From Magicicada septendecula (Eukaryota > Arthropoda > Insecta > Hemiptera > Cicadidae), in NCBI GenBank assembly GCA_034769895.1, contig CM068367.1, positions 117,970,573 to 118,034,572 of the forward strand: 64,000 nucleotides of DNA, read 5' to 3'. Position numbers and translations under genes: made by a program. The notes below the pieces were generated by a model, which ran no database searches, was not told where the DNA came from, and saw only the letters and a list, made by a program, of their open reading frames with translations. Within the stretch, counting starts at the first letter, position 1. Every line of letters begins with the position of its first letter. This document shows positions 22,368-34,420 of the stretch, one piece after another.

Positions 22368-24597
22368 ATGATATTTTTAACGAGATATGTGATTATAGTA
22401 CAGGAGTAGGTGATTAAGTACCAGATAGAAGAAGCTTTTTGATTACTTAAAATTTAAGGTTACAATGTAAAATTATAATTTCCTGTGATAGTAACATTCT
22501 ATTCATATATTCATTATTTCAATGTTAGTAGCCTTCTAAAATGTTGTAAAATGTGCAATACTCTTTATGGGAAAAGGAGTAAAACATGTGATACAGTAAA
22601 AATATGCCAAACCTAACCTCAACAAACACCTAACTGAAAGGTCAAATTAATACTCGAAGAATGGTTTTCTCATTTACAGAAAACATCACTTTTGAAGACG
22701 AAATTTTCTTCAATAAAGTGAAAACTGGTTTCGCCATGTCATTTTATACGTAGTCCTCAAAATGAAATGTTGTTAACAACTTTATATGCATTTGTTATTG
22801 TCTACAAAACTGTGATGAACACTGCAAAGACTTCCCAGGAAGACAATAATTGTTATAAAGAATGTCTATGCCTAAAAAGAGAGAGATTAGAAATATAAGA
22901 CATATTTATGTAAACAGGTCAGGCCAATAGTTCTAACCAGCAGATTGTGATGGCATGAAAGCTATATACCGGTATACCTACTTGAAACAAATAATGCAAT
23001 ATTATTGATGTTTGAGTGAAATGACTGTCAATAATTATTTTAGATTTAATAACAAAATCATTTTGGATTTTATCTCACAAATCAGTGTGGGGTATTTGAT
23101 TGTATGTTCAAATATTTATTTGCAAGAATTCGCGTTTTCCATTGGTTTCTATAAAATATAAATACAAAAATAATCTTTTAACAGAGTACTGGTATGACTT
23201 GAGTTTTACATAGTTTTCCCCTAAATACTTTCTGATTCTGATTTTGTATCATAATCATATTGAAGACTTTATGACGATATGAATTAACCATGTTTTTCAC
23301 AGTATTCATAATAATTTTTCATTACTGGTACACAACATATTATTAATGCCTTGTTTAGCCTGCATTAATAAAAGATTTTGTTTGTTTTAATGATATTACT
23401 ATTTCTTTGTTACTTAACTGTTACATTATGCAATAACAATCTCTCTATAGCTGAACAGTGTTCTTAAATCAATAAATATATCTTATGTGGATTATGAAAA
23501 AATTAGATGGCAGGTTACTGAAAGAAGCTGGAGCATTGGAACGTAGAAGGTCTGCTCTCTCTGTCCAGAATTTCTCTATGTATTTTGTTTGTTTTTTTGA
23601 CCAAACAGTTTGTTTATGGTGTATGTTTGTTTACCTGTTTGTTTTATGTTTATGGTGCATTAGAAAGCTACACCACGGTGTTTAGGTTTGGTACTTGTTA
23701 TAATGTAACATGACTTCAAATGTTCCCTCTTACCTTCAGGCTACGATAGTGACGAAGTAAAAAGTGATATTCTTGCATATTAATACTATGTTACTTGGTT
23801 TAGTACTTTCTATCAAAACTCTAACTTCAAGTACTTAAATAACTTAAGCAGGCCTATATAAATCGTTATAAAAATCCATTTAACTTATTGAGTACCATAC
23901 CGGTACCATTATCTGGCCACTCATGTACTACGACGCAAAATTCAGTGTAATAATTCATATTACTAATATTACATTTGGATATACCATGGTACGTGCCTAC
24001 CATAATTTGAATATACTGGTAGTTAAACTTTAATTACACAAGTTTAGTTGACCCTTCATTTCACCCTGTTTAGTTACAAATGAACAAGTCTCTCAGCCCA
24101 TGAACCAACCTATGAACACAGGATTAAGGTTTTGTGTGACACAATACAACTGACTTTGCCAAGTTGAGTCAGGATGCTTCAACCACACAACCAATGTAAC
24201 CATACCTTGATGGTACCAGTTACAATAGAAGACTGGAAATACATGTTAACATTAATCCAATGAAGAGATGACCAAAACTATGAGCGTATCATGTAGATTC
24301 AGACATCGTTTTATTGTTATTTTATTTAAAGTAATATTGTGTAGGCTACTTTAGATATATAAATAGTAGGACGTCTCATGGTTATGAACAAAATATTGAA
24401 TGTTTTTAGTATACAATATTGTGATATTTTCATGGAATTAAAACACCCCACTGATAGCTTAGCTCTTGTCAAGAATCATAACAGGACTAATTAGCACATT
24501 CACTATTTGTGTTTACTATGTACCATAGGTTAAATATGACGTGGACCAACTAACTGCTTATTGGATTTCGTTGTCCATGACGTGTCCGGTACTTAAC
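22368..24597. other. No recognised gene
   Basis: AT-rich noncoding DNA without domains or strong repeats. Confidence 0.5.
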
Positions 24598-24816
24598 TAA
24601 ATACAACTATTACATTAACGACTCGGAACACAAAAAGTTTTTTATGCGTAAAAACATAAAGTTTTACCTTACAACCTGAACCAGTTTTCACTTTTAAAAA
24701 GGTTCCTCTGAAGAAGCTTTTTAAAAGTGAAAACCGGTTCAGGTTGTAAGGTAAAACTTTGTTTTTACTCATAAAAAACTTTGTGTTCCGAGTCGTTAAT
24801 GTAATAGTTGTATTTA
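24598..24816. repeat. Foldback: ~100-bp inverted repeat
   Basis: Arms 24598-24701 and 24717-24816, with a few mismatches (for example atgcgtaaaaaca against gtttttactcat). The centre holds the hammerhead-like core. Same design as 21698-21887 but a different sequence. Confidence 0.93.
24705..24743 (+). ncRNA. Hammerhead-ribozyme-like motif 3, complete core
   Basis: CCT, CTGAAGA (24708-24714), a short AT-rich stem II (GCTTT with AAAGT), GAAA (24729-24732), palindromic stem III AACCGGTT (24732-24739), cleavage C 24740, and AGG pairing with CCT as stem I. All invariant core bases are present. The eight-base self-complementary stem III suits a dimeric form. Confidence 0.75.
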
Positions 24817-25770
24817 ACTGCTTATGTTCCTAAAATAACAGAAGCACTAGTTTTAGCTGCAGACTGTGGTTTGTTAAACTCTAAACATTTCTTATAACGT
24901 TCGTATATATTTATGAAATTATTCTGAAATGTTATCCTCTCATGAATTCATCACTAATGGACACGTATGAAATAGGTTACGACTTTATAATTAGTGAGGT
25001 TTTATTATTTACAATAAACACTTTGAACCTACACCCTCCTTATTAACGTTACACAACGTTATAAAAATACATACCATATTTTGAGAGAAATTTTATTTTA
25101 TCAATCTTTCCTTTAACATACGAATTACAATATTTCCTATAATTAAATGAATTAATCGGTTACCGTTGTTTGAAATACGGATGGCAATATGATGTTAGTA
25201 TCACGATTCGCCAACAGATAGCGGAAGATGTTAGTTTTGATGTAAATATAAAAACCTATTAAAAAAAGAAGGAAAAACGTTTTGTAAATTTTGTATACCG
25301 GTCCATTTTATCTGTTCTTATTGCTGTATATATCTGAATACGTGTGGGTGCTTCATACACACGCGCACACACACATCATATTAAAACATATAAGCACATA
25401 CAGAATAATTTTGGGCACATGCGTGTGTACATGTTTTTGTGCACATTATTTTTTCCAATAGAATGTATTTACTGTGTTTACATAATTAATTTAAAATTTG
25501 AAGCTATAATTTTTAACCACAGGAACCGAAAATGTAGATCCGTTTTGGTGTTGCACGACAAATTTAAAATGTAGTAACAAGCACTCTCGATGAAGTTCTT
25601 GAAGAGAATAAACGGTATAATGATTTGAAACCGGATGATAAATGAGGAAACGAGAATAAGAATGTTCACAAAAGTATTAGAAGATAAAGTACCAGTATTC
25701 CGTAAAAACGGGTGACTAAACATGGTAACAAGATGGTTGGTAAATAATATGGAGAACAAAAATATAGAAT
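24817..25770. other. No recognised gene
   Basis: AT-rich noncoding DNA. Confidence 0.45.
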
Positions 25771-25775
25771 AAGGA

Positions 25776-27050
25776 AAACCTCAGACCCATCAGCATCTTG
25801 TCCAAGGTTTTCGAGCGATTGATCCAGCGTAGGATCCGCGCCAACCTAGAAAGACGACGTGCTGATCCCCGAACAGTTCGGCTTTCGTGAGCTGCACTCC
25901 TCAACTCATCAGCTGATGAGACTCGTGGAATGCATTACCGAGGCTGGTTGCCAGGGCAATCAGACGACTGCGATCTTCCTAGACGTAGAGAAAGCCTTTG
26001 GCCGCGTGTGGCACGAGGGTGTCCTTTACAAATTAACGGAAGTCCTTCTCCCAGATTGCTACGTTCACTTGATCGGCAGCTTTCTGCGAGACCGTAGTTT
26101 CCGAGTGAGAGTAGACCACGCTCTCTCTTCGGAGAGGCGTATTACCACTGGTGTCCCTCAGGGAAGTGTACTTGGGCCTCTCCTGTTCTCGCTGTTTGTC
26201 AACGACACGCCCCGAGTTCCTGGAGTAAAATTGTCACTGTTCGCGGACGACACTGCGGCATTTGCCTTAGAGCCGAACGCAAGTTATGCGGCAATCAAGT
26301 TCCAGCGCCAACTCGACGCGTATGTCGGGTGGACCGATGACTGACGAGTTGCCGTTAACGCTTCCAAGAGTGCCGCGGTAATATTCTCGCGAAAACGCAA
26401 GCGGCCTCGGCCGCTTAAAGTAGGCCCCGTCGAGGTACCCTGGACCAATAACGTCAAGTACCTCGGGCTCCACGTGGACTCCCGACTCACCTGGCGAACC
26501 CATACACAGTACATCCGACAACGCGCTTCGGCGCAACTCGGTAGACTCTGGCCCGTGCTATCTAATCCGGCAATGACCCCTCGGCTAGGTAAGCTCATAG
26601 TCAACTCGTACGTGTTGCCCGTGATTACCTATGCCTGTCCTGTTTGGGGATACCTTGCTCGTGGTCATAGGTCAGCGCGTTCTCGACCAGGGACTGAAGC
26701 TTGCCTCTAAAGTCCCCCGGAGGTACTCTTCTCGTCTTTTGAGGAGAGGACTCGGTGTCCGCTCTTTTGATGACACCGTGAGACGCCTGGCGCGTAGATT
26801 CTGTTTGTTCCGAAAGAGTAACCCACAATTCCCTCATTGCCGGACTTGGTAAATACACTCCGCGACCAGGTGAGTCCTGGAAGCGACCTCGTTTATTAGC
26901 CCCGGTGGTATAATCCACCAATTGCAGGGCGCTTCAGGCCCTCCATAAGTAGGTAAAACATATAAAAGGAACTCAAACTGACCCAGTGGCAGGAGTCCTA
27001 TCTGAGACTCGGGACACTGCACAACTCTCTCCAATCCATCCACTTAAAAT
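25776..27050 (+). pseudogene. Jockey-like non-LTR retrotransposon reverse transcriptase, 5'-truncated
   Basis: Begins in the RT domain with NLRPISILSKVFERLIQ. Then come EQFGFRELHSSTHQL, FLDVEKAFGRVWHEG (first catalytic Asp), TTGVPQGSVLGPLLF and LFADDTA (catalytic Asp pair) at about 26230-26260. The thumb/connection follows with KYLGLHVDSRLTWRTHT, and then ITYACPVWG. Lesions: a frameshift near 25850, TGA at 26342-26344 (Trp expected), and a frameshift near 26640 before the last block (to about 26850). The region is clearly more GC-rich than its surroundings, as coding non-LTR elements often are in AT-rich genomes. The endonuclease, ORF1 and poly-A tail were not found. Jockey/I-type assignment rests on motif style. 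Confidence 0.9.
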
Positions 27051-27589
27051 GGAGAAATGAGCTCCAGATAACTGAAAATGGAGTGCCTTAGAGAACCACA
27101 TATTCTGCAACACTTCAAAAGGCGTAGTAGTCGGTGTACACGTTCACCCCAACGAGAACACCTGATCATATACTTAGTTACTAGATTCGCCAGTAGAGCG
27201 CAGTCAAATGAAGTTTTGATACCGGTTGAAGAGAGCATGTGAGAGATACTTGATTAAAAAAATCTTATTGAATGGTCAATAATAAACCACGTTGAAAACG
27301 TCATACTGGTAAATCACACTGGTTTACTCGCAGCATTTTAACTCAGTTATGCAATGTGGTTAATTGTGTTATTCTAACAAAAATAACTAACGCACTATTT
27401 ATATTCTGCTGTGCAAATATGAATGTAAACGTAAAAATGGGTAAAATTAAACACTGTATCTATTAATTATGTAAAAATATTTTACATAAAACGAGTGTGA
27501 TCCATAAGAGGAAGTGCAAAAATATTTTACTGGTAGACTTGCTTGGTCGCAATATTAAATAACCAGTACTATTTTCGTTTTGACAAGAC

Positions 27590-27740
27590 GTTTTATTGAT
27601 ATTGGTATGAACACTAATTGTTTCGCCTATTCCACGATGTTACACGAAATCTCATTAGTTTCACTGTTGAGGTGTGCCACATGCTATAATGGGCGAAACG
27701 TTTTGTATGGACAGTAACATCGATTACATGTGGTTGTTAA
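27590..27740. ncRNA. Decayed pair of hammerhead-like motifs in opposite orientation
   Basis: Plus strand: CTGTTGAGGTGTGCC ... GGGCGAAACG near 27665-27705, with one change in CTGATGA. Minus strand: CTAATGAGATTTCGTG ... GGCGAAACAATTAG over about 27610-27655, again with one change. The opposite orientation repeats the layout of the foldbacks. The core changes make activity unlikely. Confidence 0.35.
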
Positions 27741-28740
27741 TGGAAAAAATGTTACTATATAATAAAATATATAGTACTTTTATGTGAATTAGATATAACT
27801 GTATTCACATTTTTGTTCCAGTGATATCACTATTTTGACAATTGTAACACGCAGCTAGTTTGCAGAAGGGGTATAGAGAGAGAGAGAGATTGGTAACGAA
27901 TTACACGTTTTTCGATGTATACGAAACAGTCATCGTCACAGATACTAAAATCGAAAAGTGAACGTCAGTTTTTAGTTTATTTTGAAATGTGTTTATAGCC
28001 GAACAGCTGATATTTTCATTTGAAATAATATGGCGTACACATATTATCGTATTTAATGTTCTGAATCGGATACTTATTTTTTCTCTATTTTTACGGGTAC
28101 AGAAGTTTCGGCTTCGAACCGCTGTGTTGTCTTTTGCTGTACATTCCGATTTTTTGGGACATACCGGTTTTAGGGACAAAATATTAATGTCCCTTTCGGG
28201 ACATAATGAATCCCGGTTTTGAAACAACGAATAAAGGTTTTATTAATTTTTTCGAATAATTTTCGAGAAAGATTGGAATTTATTGATTTCGCTTTCCTTA
28301 CAAATTACTGTACTGGGAAAGGGTATTTCATTTTTTTTAAATCTTAAACGAAAAACAGATATTCCTAATCAGTTTTTTGAATCGGAGCTGCTCGTTTAAT
28401 TCAATTTTGAATTGTCTTGAATTGTATTTTATCATCATACTGAACAAAAACCCCGGTGCGGAGCGGTACTTTTCCGAAACTAAAAATTACCGGCCTACAA
28501 TTAAAAATTATAAAAAATTGTTAATTTAAAATTATATAAAAAAAATATTCTTCTTATTAAAATAATGATTAAATTCAACTGAAAAACTGTTATATAAAGT
28601 AGGCTTTAATTTTTTTTTTTTTTGTGTTTTTGTTAAATCAAAATAATATTACCTCATGTCTCAGTTGTCATTAAAAATAATCCAGCATTTTTTGGCTTTA
28701 CGAATCTTAATTCCAACTCATTAAGTCAGAAATTTGGCAA
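27741..28740. other. No recognised gene
   Basis: Noncoding. Contains a short (GA)n tract at about 27876-27890. Confidence 0.4.
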
Positions 28741-29314
28741 CGCTGGTTCGTGCATATTCGTTTGACTTTCGAAGTACAGCTATTTAACCATTACCGTTCG
28801 TCGGGTGTATACAGTATTTATTAAATTAGTTAATATATTGACAATGTTAGAGTTTTTACTTTCAATTTGAACTCTTTCGTTACGAGTAACGATGTCCGCC
28901 TTATAGGAATAATCCTGTTCGTAAGAATCTTTATTTTAAAACTACGTTTATTCGTTTCTTTAAGACTCTGAAAACCGTCGGAACGCTGGTACGTAGATTG
29001 TCTCGCATTGTGCCGCACGTGAAGAATGGCGACGACGCTCAAGAGTGCAAGACACGCGTGCGCGACCTATTCTTCGTTAAAAAGAGTTATTTTCTTCCCG
29101 ACCGCACGCGCATCCAGACACATTCGCGCACATTTCAGTTATCTCTCTAAACGAATTGTTCTGTCAGAACTACTGTCAACATATTAATATTCATTAAGGT
29201 TCCCCACCCACTTGTACGCACGCAACAAATTGTGAATACATTACAGTTTCTATGGATGGTGTCAAATTCTTACAGATGGTCTCTCGGTCGCGGCATAACT
29301 AATACGTGTTTATT

Positions 29315-29353
<39 letters not shown>

Positions 29354-29650
29354 TCAGTCTTTCGTCCCCCCTTCTACTTTTTCAACACCTTTTGTATAGA
29401 ATGTCCTTCATAGAAAATAACCTAAACTTGTCCAATATCGGATTTTTTTTTTTTATACAACTGTTATTTTAGTATCAGTCAGACATGTTTTATCAGCGGT
29501 ATAAACGTTATCAGTTGTTAGCTGTTAGCCACCTCGTGCAGGACGAGGCCTTTCGGTGTCTCCACTGTTTCGAAGTTATATTCCGTATTTTAAACTCAAC
29601 GAGTGGTCAGATGTCGGATTAACCGTTGGTTAATGATGTGCAGAAACATG
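28741..29650. other. CpG-richer segment, function unknown
   Basis: CpG dinucleotides are much more frequent than in the surrounding AT-rich DNA (for example gcacgtgaagaatggcgacg at about 29016 and gcacgcgcatccagacacat near 29105). This could be an unmethylated promoter or an unannotated 5' exon. An ATG-started frame at 29026 runs 53 codons with no recognisable domain. A (TC)n tract lies at 29318-29351. A diverged copy of the 62581 inverted-repeat sequence (gacgaggcctttcggtg) is at about 29545-29562. Confidence 0.35.
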
Positions 29651-31230
29651 TCTACAACGTAACTACACTGATGCCATATAAAACTAATCATCACTGATAA
29701 CAGTTGTTTTGGTGCCGACCGTTATCCTTCTGGCCGAGGGAGCTATAACAGCCTTATGTGATAGGCTACATGTTTTAGTATTTACGTTTTTGAGTTACGA
29801 CAAATCGCGTGTAAAAGAAAGTGGGATGCCATTTTGTTAAGTACTGTAGATGTTTAATCAAAATAAGTAATATTTTTATTTGATCACGGTGCGTTTGATG
29901 ATGACGGGCAATGTAAAGCCGGAAATGGCATAGAGAGTAATTCTGTATGGTTCAAAGAGAAGAGTTTCTAAGGCAACACCACACAGCACTTCCCGAGAGA
30001 CGAGCTAAGCTTCTGCGGAATCGCTTGGTAATAAAAAAAAGTGCGGAGAAGTTGACTGCGGAGGAAGGGAAATATGAAAAGTTGGACCATTTTTTAAAGG
30101 TCTAAAGTATGGACCATTTTTTAAAGGTCTAAAGTACAAATAATATAAATTAGTAAAGATAAAAATACAGTTTATTATTATCAACACCATAAGTTTATTG
30201 ACGAACAAGTACTCATGTATCCGTGTTTGTCGGTCCATTGTTCTTTTTTAATAATAATATTCACTGAAGTTTAAAATACGTACCACTCATTTATGGTATG
30301 TATCATACAAAAATTAACATGCTGGTAAGGTAGGCTACAGTTAAGATTTAGAGTAAAATCATGAATCTTTTTAACATGATATGAATTTTCTGGCATACGA
30401 GATTTACAATAACAAAACCATTCTACAATCACAAATGGCGAAAAACTTTCGTCTCAAGTGACTATTAAGGGTGGAGGGGATAAACTTCTACCATTCCCTC
30501 CCCCCCTTGATCCGCGCCTGATAATAATACTGTGTATACAACTATAAACAGAAAAAGTATAACTTATTTTATGTGACACACAGAAAAGAAATGTGGCCTC
30601 TTAGAAATAAAAGAAGAAAAAAATTACTTATAGGTTATACGAGAAAGGTCTACGATGAATTTTTGTAATACGGATGTGTATGTGTTTATATAATTCACAC
30701 GCATACGCGCGCGTGGATGAAATATGATCAATAGAAATTCAGGGGATTTTGGGGGTGGAAGATGGAAGTACAAGAAATTTCCTTGTACATCTGAGCAATC
30801 TCGACGCTCATTTATTACACATTTCTGGACTCAGGTTGAAAAGAGAGGACCAAGGATATCACTGTGATGATAATAATGATGATGATGGTGATGATATGTC
30901 CATTAACACATGATAAAAAGATATCTTTTTTTGGACATAAATATGCACTAGTTGCCCAAGGAAGAATCGAATGAAAAGGAAAAATAAGATAGAGTAAATC
31001 TCTTACGAGATGCAAGGATGCAAGAATAAAAATGCTAGAACCGATCTGGAGACTGCTACTACACAAACATAAGACGAAAGCGGATGGGAAGTCATGGTAC
31101 CGAGAACCAAAAACAACATAAAAAAATGACGCTAACTTAATTGCGTATATATTAGTTGCGTAACTGCTTACGTTATGTTTACGTAAGTTTTTCGTCGTTG
31201 CTATGGATTTGTAGCCTATGTTATTGTCTT
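29651..31230. other. No recognised gene; small repeats
   Basis: A 27-bp unit (tggaccattttttaaagg, then tctaaagta) is duplicated in tandem at about 30083-30136. A hAT-like terminal sequence (reverse complement CAGGCGCGGATCAAGGGGGG) ends near 30520 with no partner end found. (GAT)n-like sequence lies at about 30865-30897. Confidence 0.4.
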
Positions 31231-31231
31231 A

Positions 31232-31620
31232 TTTATGTTCCATCATTATTATCTTCATCAAGGATTAAACAAAAAATGGGTTTTTCCGGTCCCAAGCAAA
31301 TAGACTAGAGGTGGTCACTCCAACGCTTCTTCGGACGTCCCACACCTCTCCGTCCTTTCGGCTTATAATTCCATAGCTGTTTGGGAAAGCGGCAGTCATC
31401 CATTCGGTTGAAATACGTTCCAACCATTTTAGCCAATGCTGGACAGTTCTATCGAGTATAGGCCTACTTATAATATGCAGTTCCTACCGTACATCGACAT
31501 TTATTTTGTGATCTTGAAGAGTATACCCTGCCACGTGCCTGAGAAATCTTAATTCGGCCGTTTGAGTACGACTTACCAGAGATTCGTTACAGTCTAGTTC
31601 TCAGATCCATATTTCTGTTT
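31232..31620 (-). pseudogene. Non-LTR retrotransposon 3' end (RT C-terminus)
   Basis: On the minus strand the last 30 codons are open: FPKQLWNYKPKGRRGVGRP, then KKRWSDHL and a TAG stop at 31305-31307. Basic GRRxxGRPxxRW tails of this kind end the ORF of several non-LTR families. Upstream, in shifted frames, are a FLRHVAGYTLQDHK-type block and a WLERI block, so the copy is both frameshifted and 5'-truncated. Downstream is a short 3' UTR ending in a GATAATAATGATGG tail, as in elements with simple-repeat tails. Confidence 0.8.
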
Positions 31621-32351
31621 TATATTATATGTTTGTTTTGTATTTATTATTATTTTTTTAAGAAGTAAATAATTACTGTGCCACTGAGTAAAACAGCCTG
31701 GAACAAGTCTGATCGACAAAACACAGAGGTCAAAGTAAGCACCATATTTGTTCTTTCTTGATTATTTTTACACATATGCTACATTATAGGCCCTATACAT
31801 GTATATACATGACATCATATGAAAATTTGAACTACGCCAATTTTATTTTCATTTGCTGTCGTGAATGTGGAGGCGATCTGTTGTTTTTTGTTTGGAAGAC
31901 ATTTTATCAGTGTTTTTGCAAGTAAAATCAGTGTTTGCTTTAATGCAAAAAAGTCAACAAGACGATATCAAAAAAGTTTCAAATAAAAAAATTTAAAGAC
32001 GTGTTTTGAGTAACCGGTATAATATATCTGGGCGACCAATACTGCAAACATGGCAACATCTAATTAGAGAGCAATAAAATTTAACACCATCAAAAAATTA
32101 CACCGACAGAACAATAAAACACAACAGATCTGATAAAATTTACGATCCCAGCTGAAATTAATGAACAATAATATTTCGCTCAAACTAAAAGTAGTAAACA
32201 CTAACTGTTTTTTTCTACAGTCCACAAAACAATAAACAGCAATAAATTGTGATACCAAAACTAAAACGTATCGATGCGTGTAGAAGTATTACGAAGAAGA
32301 GTTTACGTCACTGTACTTTTTTAAAACGAAATCACCTTTAGTCATCATCGG

Positions 32352-32420
32352 CTTCTTCTTCTTCTTCTTCTTCTTCTTCTTCTTCTTCTTCTTCTTCTTC
32401 TTCTTCTTCTTCTTCTTCTT
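32352..32420 (+). repeat. (CTT)23 microsatellite
   Basis: Perfect CTT triplets: a polypyrimidine tract. Confidence 0.97.
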
Positions 32421-33181
32421 TACCTGGCCCCGCTGTCTCTCAGCATTCGGTGCAATACTCATTTTATTGTTTCACAATTTTTCCGTCTTCAAACGTGTTT
32501 GGCAATCTTTCGTTTGGACTTAAGAGTTTGTATCTTGCCTGCAGCGCGTTGACAAAACGTAAAGAAGGAAGAAGAGAATGATTGGAAGAATAATCCCAGC
32601 ACAGAGTTTTGACAAGGTAGAAAGAACCATACGACGACCACATAAAAGGTAAAACGATAGACGAAAGTAATATATAGAAACACATGATTCAGAAACAATT
32701 GGACCCAAACCGAAATGTAGATTTTTCCTTCGTTGTCTCTACTAATCAGTAAAACTGAATTGTTCACATCACATATGTTTAAGTGCATTTTGTAAATACA
32801 AAATACTTATAAACAGGAGTAGGAATAACACAAAAATGTGCGTGTTCAAACTAGAATTTAATGAAAGGAAATGTTAAAACTACATTATTGTGAACTAATA
32901 TCAGTTTATGATAAAAATAACAAATTTGTGTTATCGGATGTAAATACTTCATCCAAGCAGAAAAAAAACTTCCAGTTAAATTTAGCGGCATTTTGTCCGT
33001 TCTGAGAATTAAAAGCGCTTATCGGACGCTTGAAGTTTTCTTTGTTTGATATAATTTGTAACAATTTTTAAAATAGAAGCGGAGCTATGAATAACAAAAC
33101 TACGCGGCAATCAAATTAGAGTTAATTAGGGGAAAATGTTAAAACTATATTTCAGCGTGAGCAATTTCTTTTTTAATTTGG

Positions 33182-33219
<38 letters not shown>

Positions 33220-33849
33220 GAGACATCTAAATTATTATTGCAGCTTGGTATTGTGTAATAATTTGTAGTACCGTTCGACTAATAACTAATAGTAAATTAG
33301 TACAATATACTAAATATAACTAATAGTAGGCCTACATCAATCTATTTTATAATTAAACATCAACCTAACGTCAAAATTATGGAATTTTCTTCATAAAATA
33401 TGTAATGACGTAAGTAAGACAATATAATAACCTAAATGTAACATCTATAAGGAAGCAACTAAAATTAGAGTAGCCTATTGATCGTTGTAGGTCTAATTTA
33501 ATAAGAAAAATTAAGTTAGAGACCACAAAATTAAAAAAAACAAAATGATAAATTCCACAAAACAGAATACCAGATTCGAGCATCATAGTACAAACTGTGA
33601 TATGCCCAGTCAACGTCTTGACACAACTTATGCACCTTTTTGCGTAAAGGCACTCATGTCTTTAGTTTTAAAAGAGACGCTCATTGTCATTGTATGAAAT
33701 CGTATCGTTACAGCTTCTCAACTTCCATCTGTACTGTAGAGATAAATCGTGTAGTTTCCAGTAGACCTCGTACATTAGGCTATACTATACTTGCTATAGG
33801 CTACTATACTTGAAACGACATATAGATCTCTAAGAATTGATGAAAAAAC
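32421..33849. other. No recognised gene
   Basis: AT-rich, with a perfect AAT triplet tract at 33183-33219. Overlapping open frames at 32464-32788 are short and have no domain. Confidence 0.45.
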
Positions 33850-34420
33850 AGAAAGAATGTAAGTGTAAAGTTCTATAAGACAATGGAGAGTGTGTCACAT
33901 AGCTATTGTAAGAGCTGGGTTTCATGGAGCTAGAAGACGTTGAGAACAGAACAAACAGAATACAATTTCTTCGAAGAATTTCAGAGTTAGATTAATGGGC
34001 AAAGGAAGAACTCCATGTATACAATAAGAGACGATAAAATAAATAAGAATGGAAAAATATATGGAACGAATAATGATATCATATAATTCAATAATTTTAT
34101 TATTGGCTAGAGGCTTTTGAGGCACGGTAGTGGAGAGAGAAAGAAGAAAATATTATGAAGGATAGAGTAGTCAGTGACGAAGTGTTTAGCAGCATGCACG
34201 TGAAAAAAGGATTCTTGAAAATGCTGACGAGAATTAAATGTCTGTGGCTGGAGCATTTAATTGGACAAGGTAGTTGCAAGACTATGGTTTTTGAGGCACA
34301 CGACGATTGGTGAAATACTAAGAGAAGGCCGAGGAAGATCTCTTGAATCAAGTGGCTGCAGAAACGGGTTTGAGAAGGTAGAGGACCGGAAGCAGAGGAC
34401 TAGGAACAGGCAAGAGGTCT
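33850..34420 (+). pseudogene. Decayed non-LTR retrotransposon 3' end
   Basis: Conceptual frames show NRTNRIQFLRRISELD near 33950, ILKMLTRIKCLWLEHL near 34215-34260, and a basic RRPRKIS-IKWLQK tail near 34330. These match, in order, the C-terminal blocks of non-LTR reverse transcriptases (RFLRRI, then WxGH, then GRPRxxW). Many stops and frameshifts make this an old copy. It is a different family from the minus-strand relic at 31232. Confidence 0.65.

Noticed and set aside
29026..29187. 53-codon ATG frame in the CpG-rich patch
   Set aside because: No recognisable domain, no clear splice partner, and length compatible with chance.
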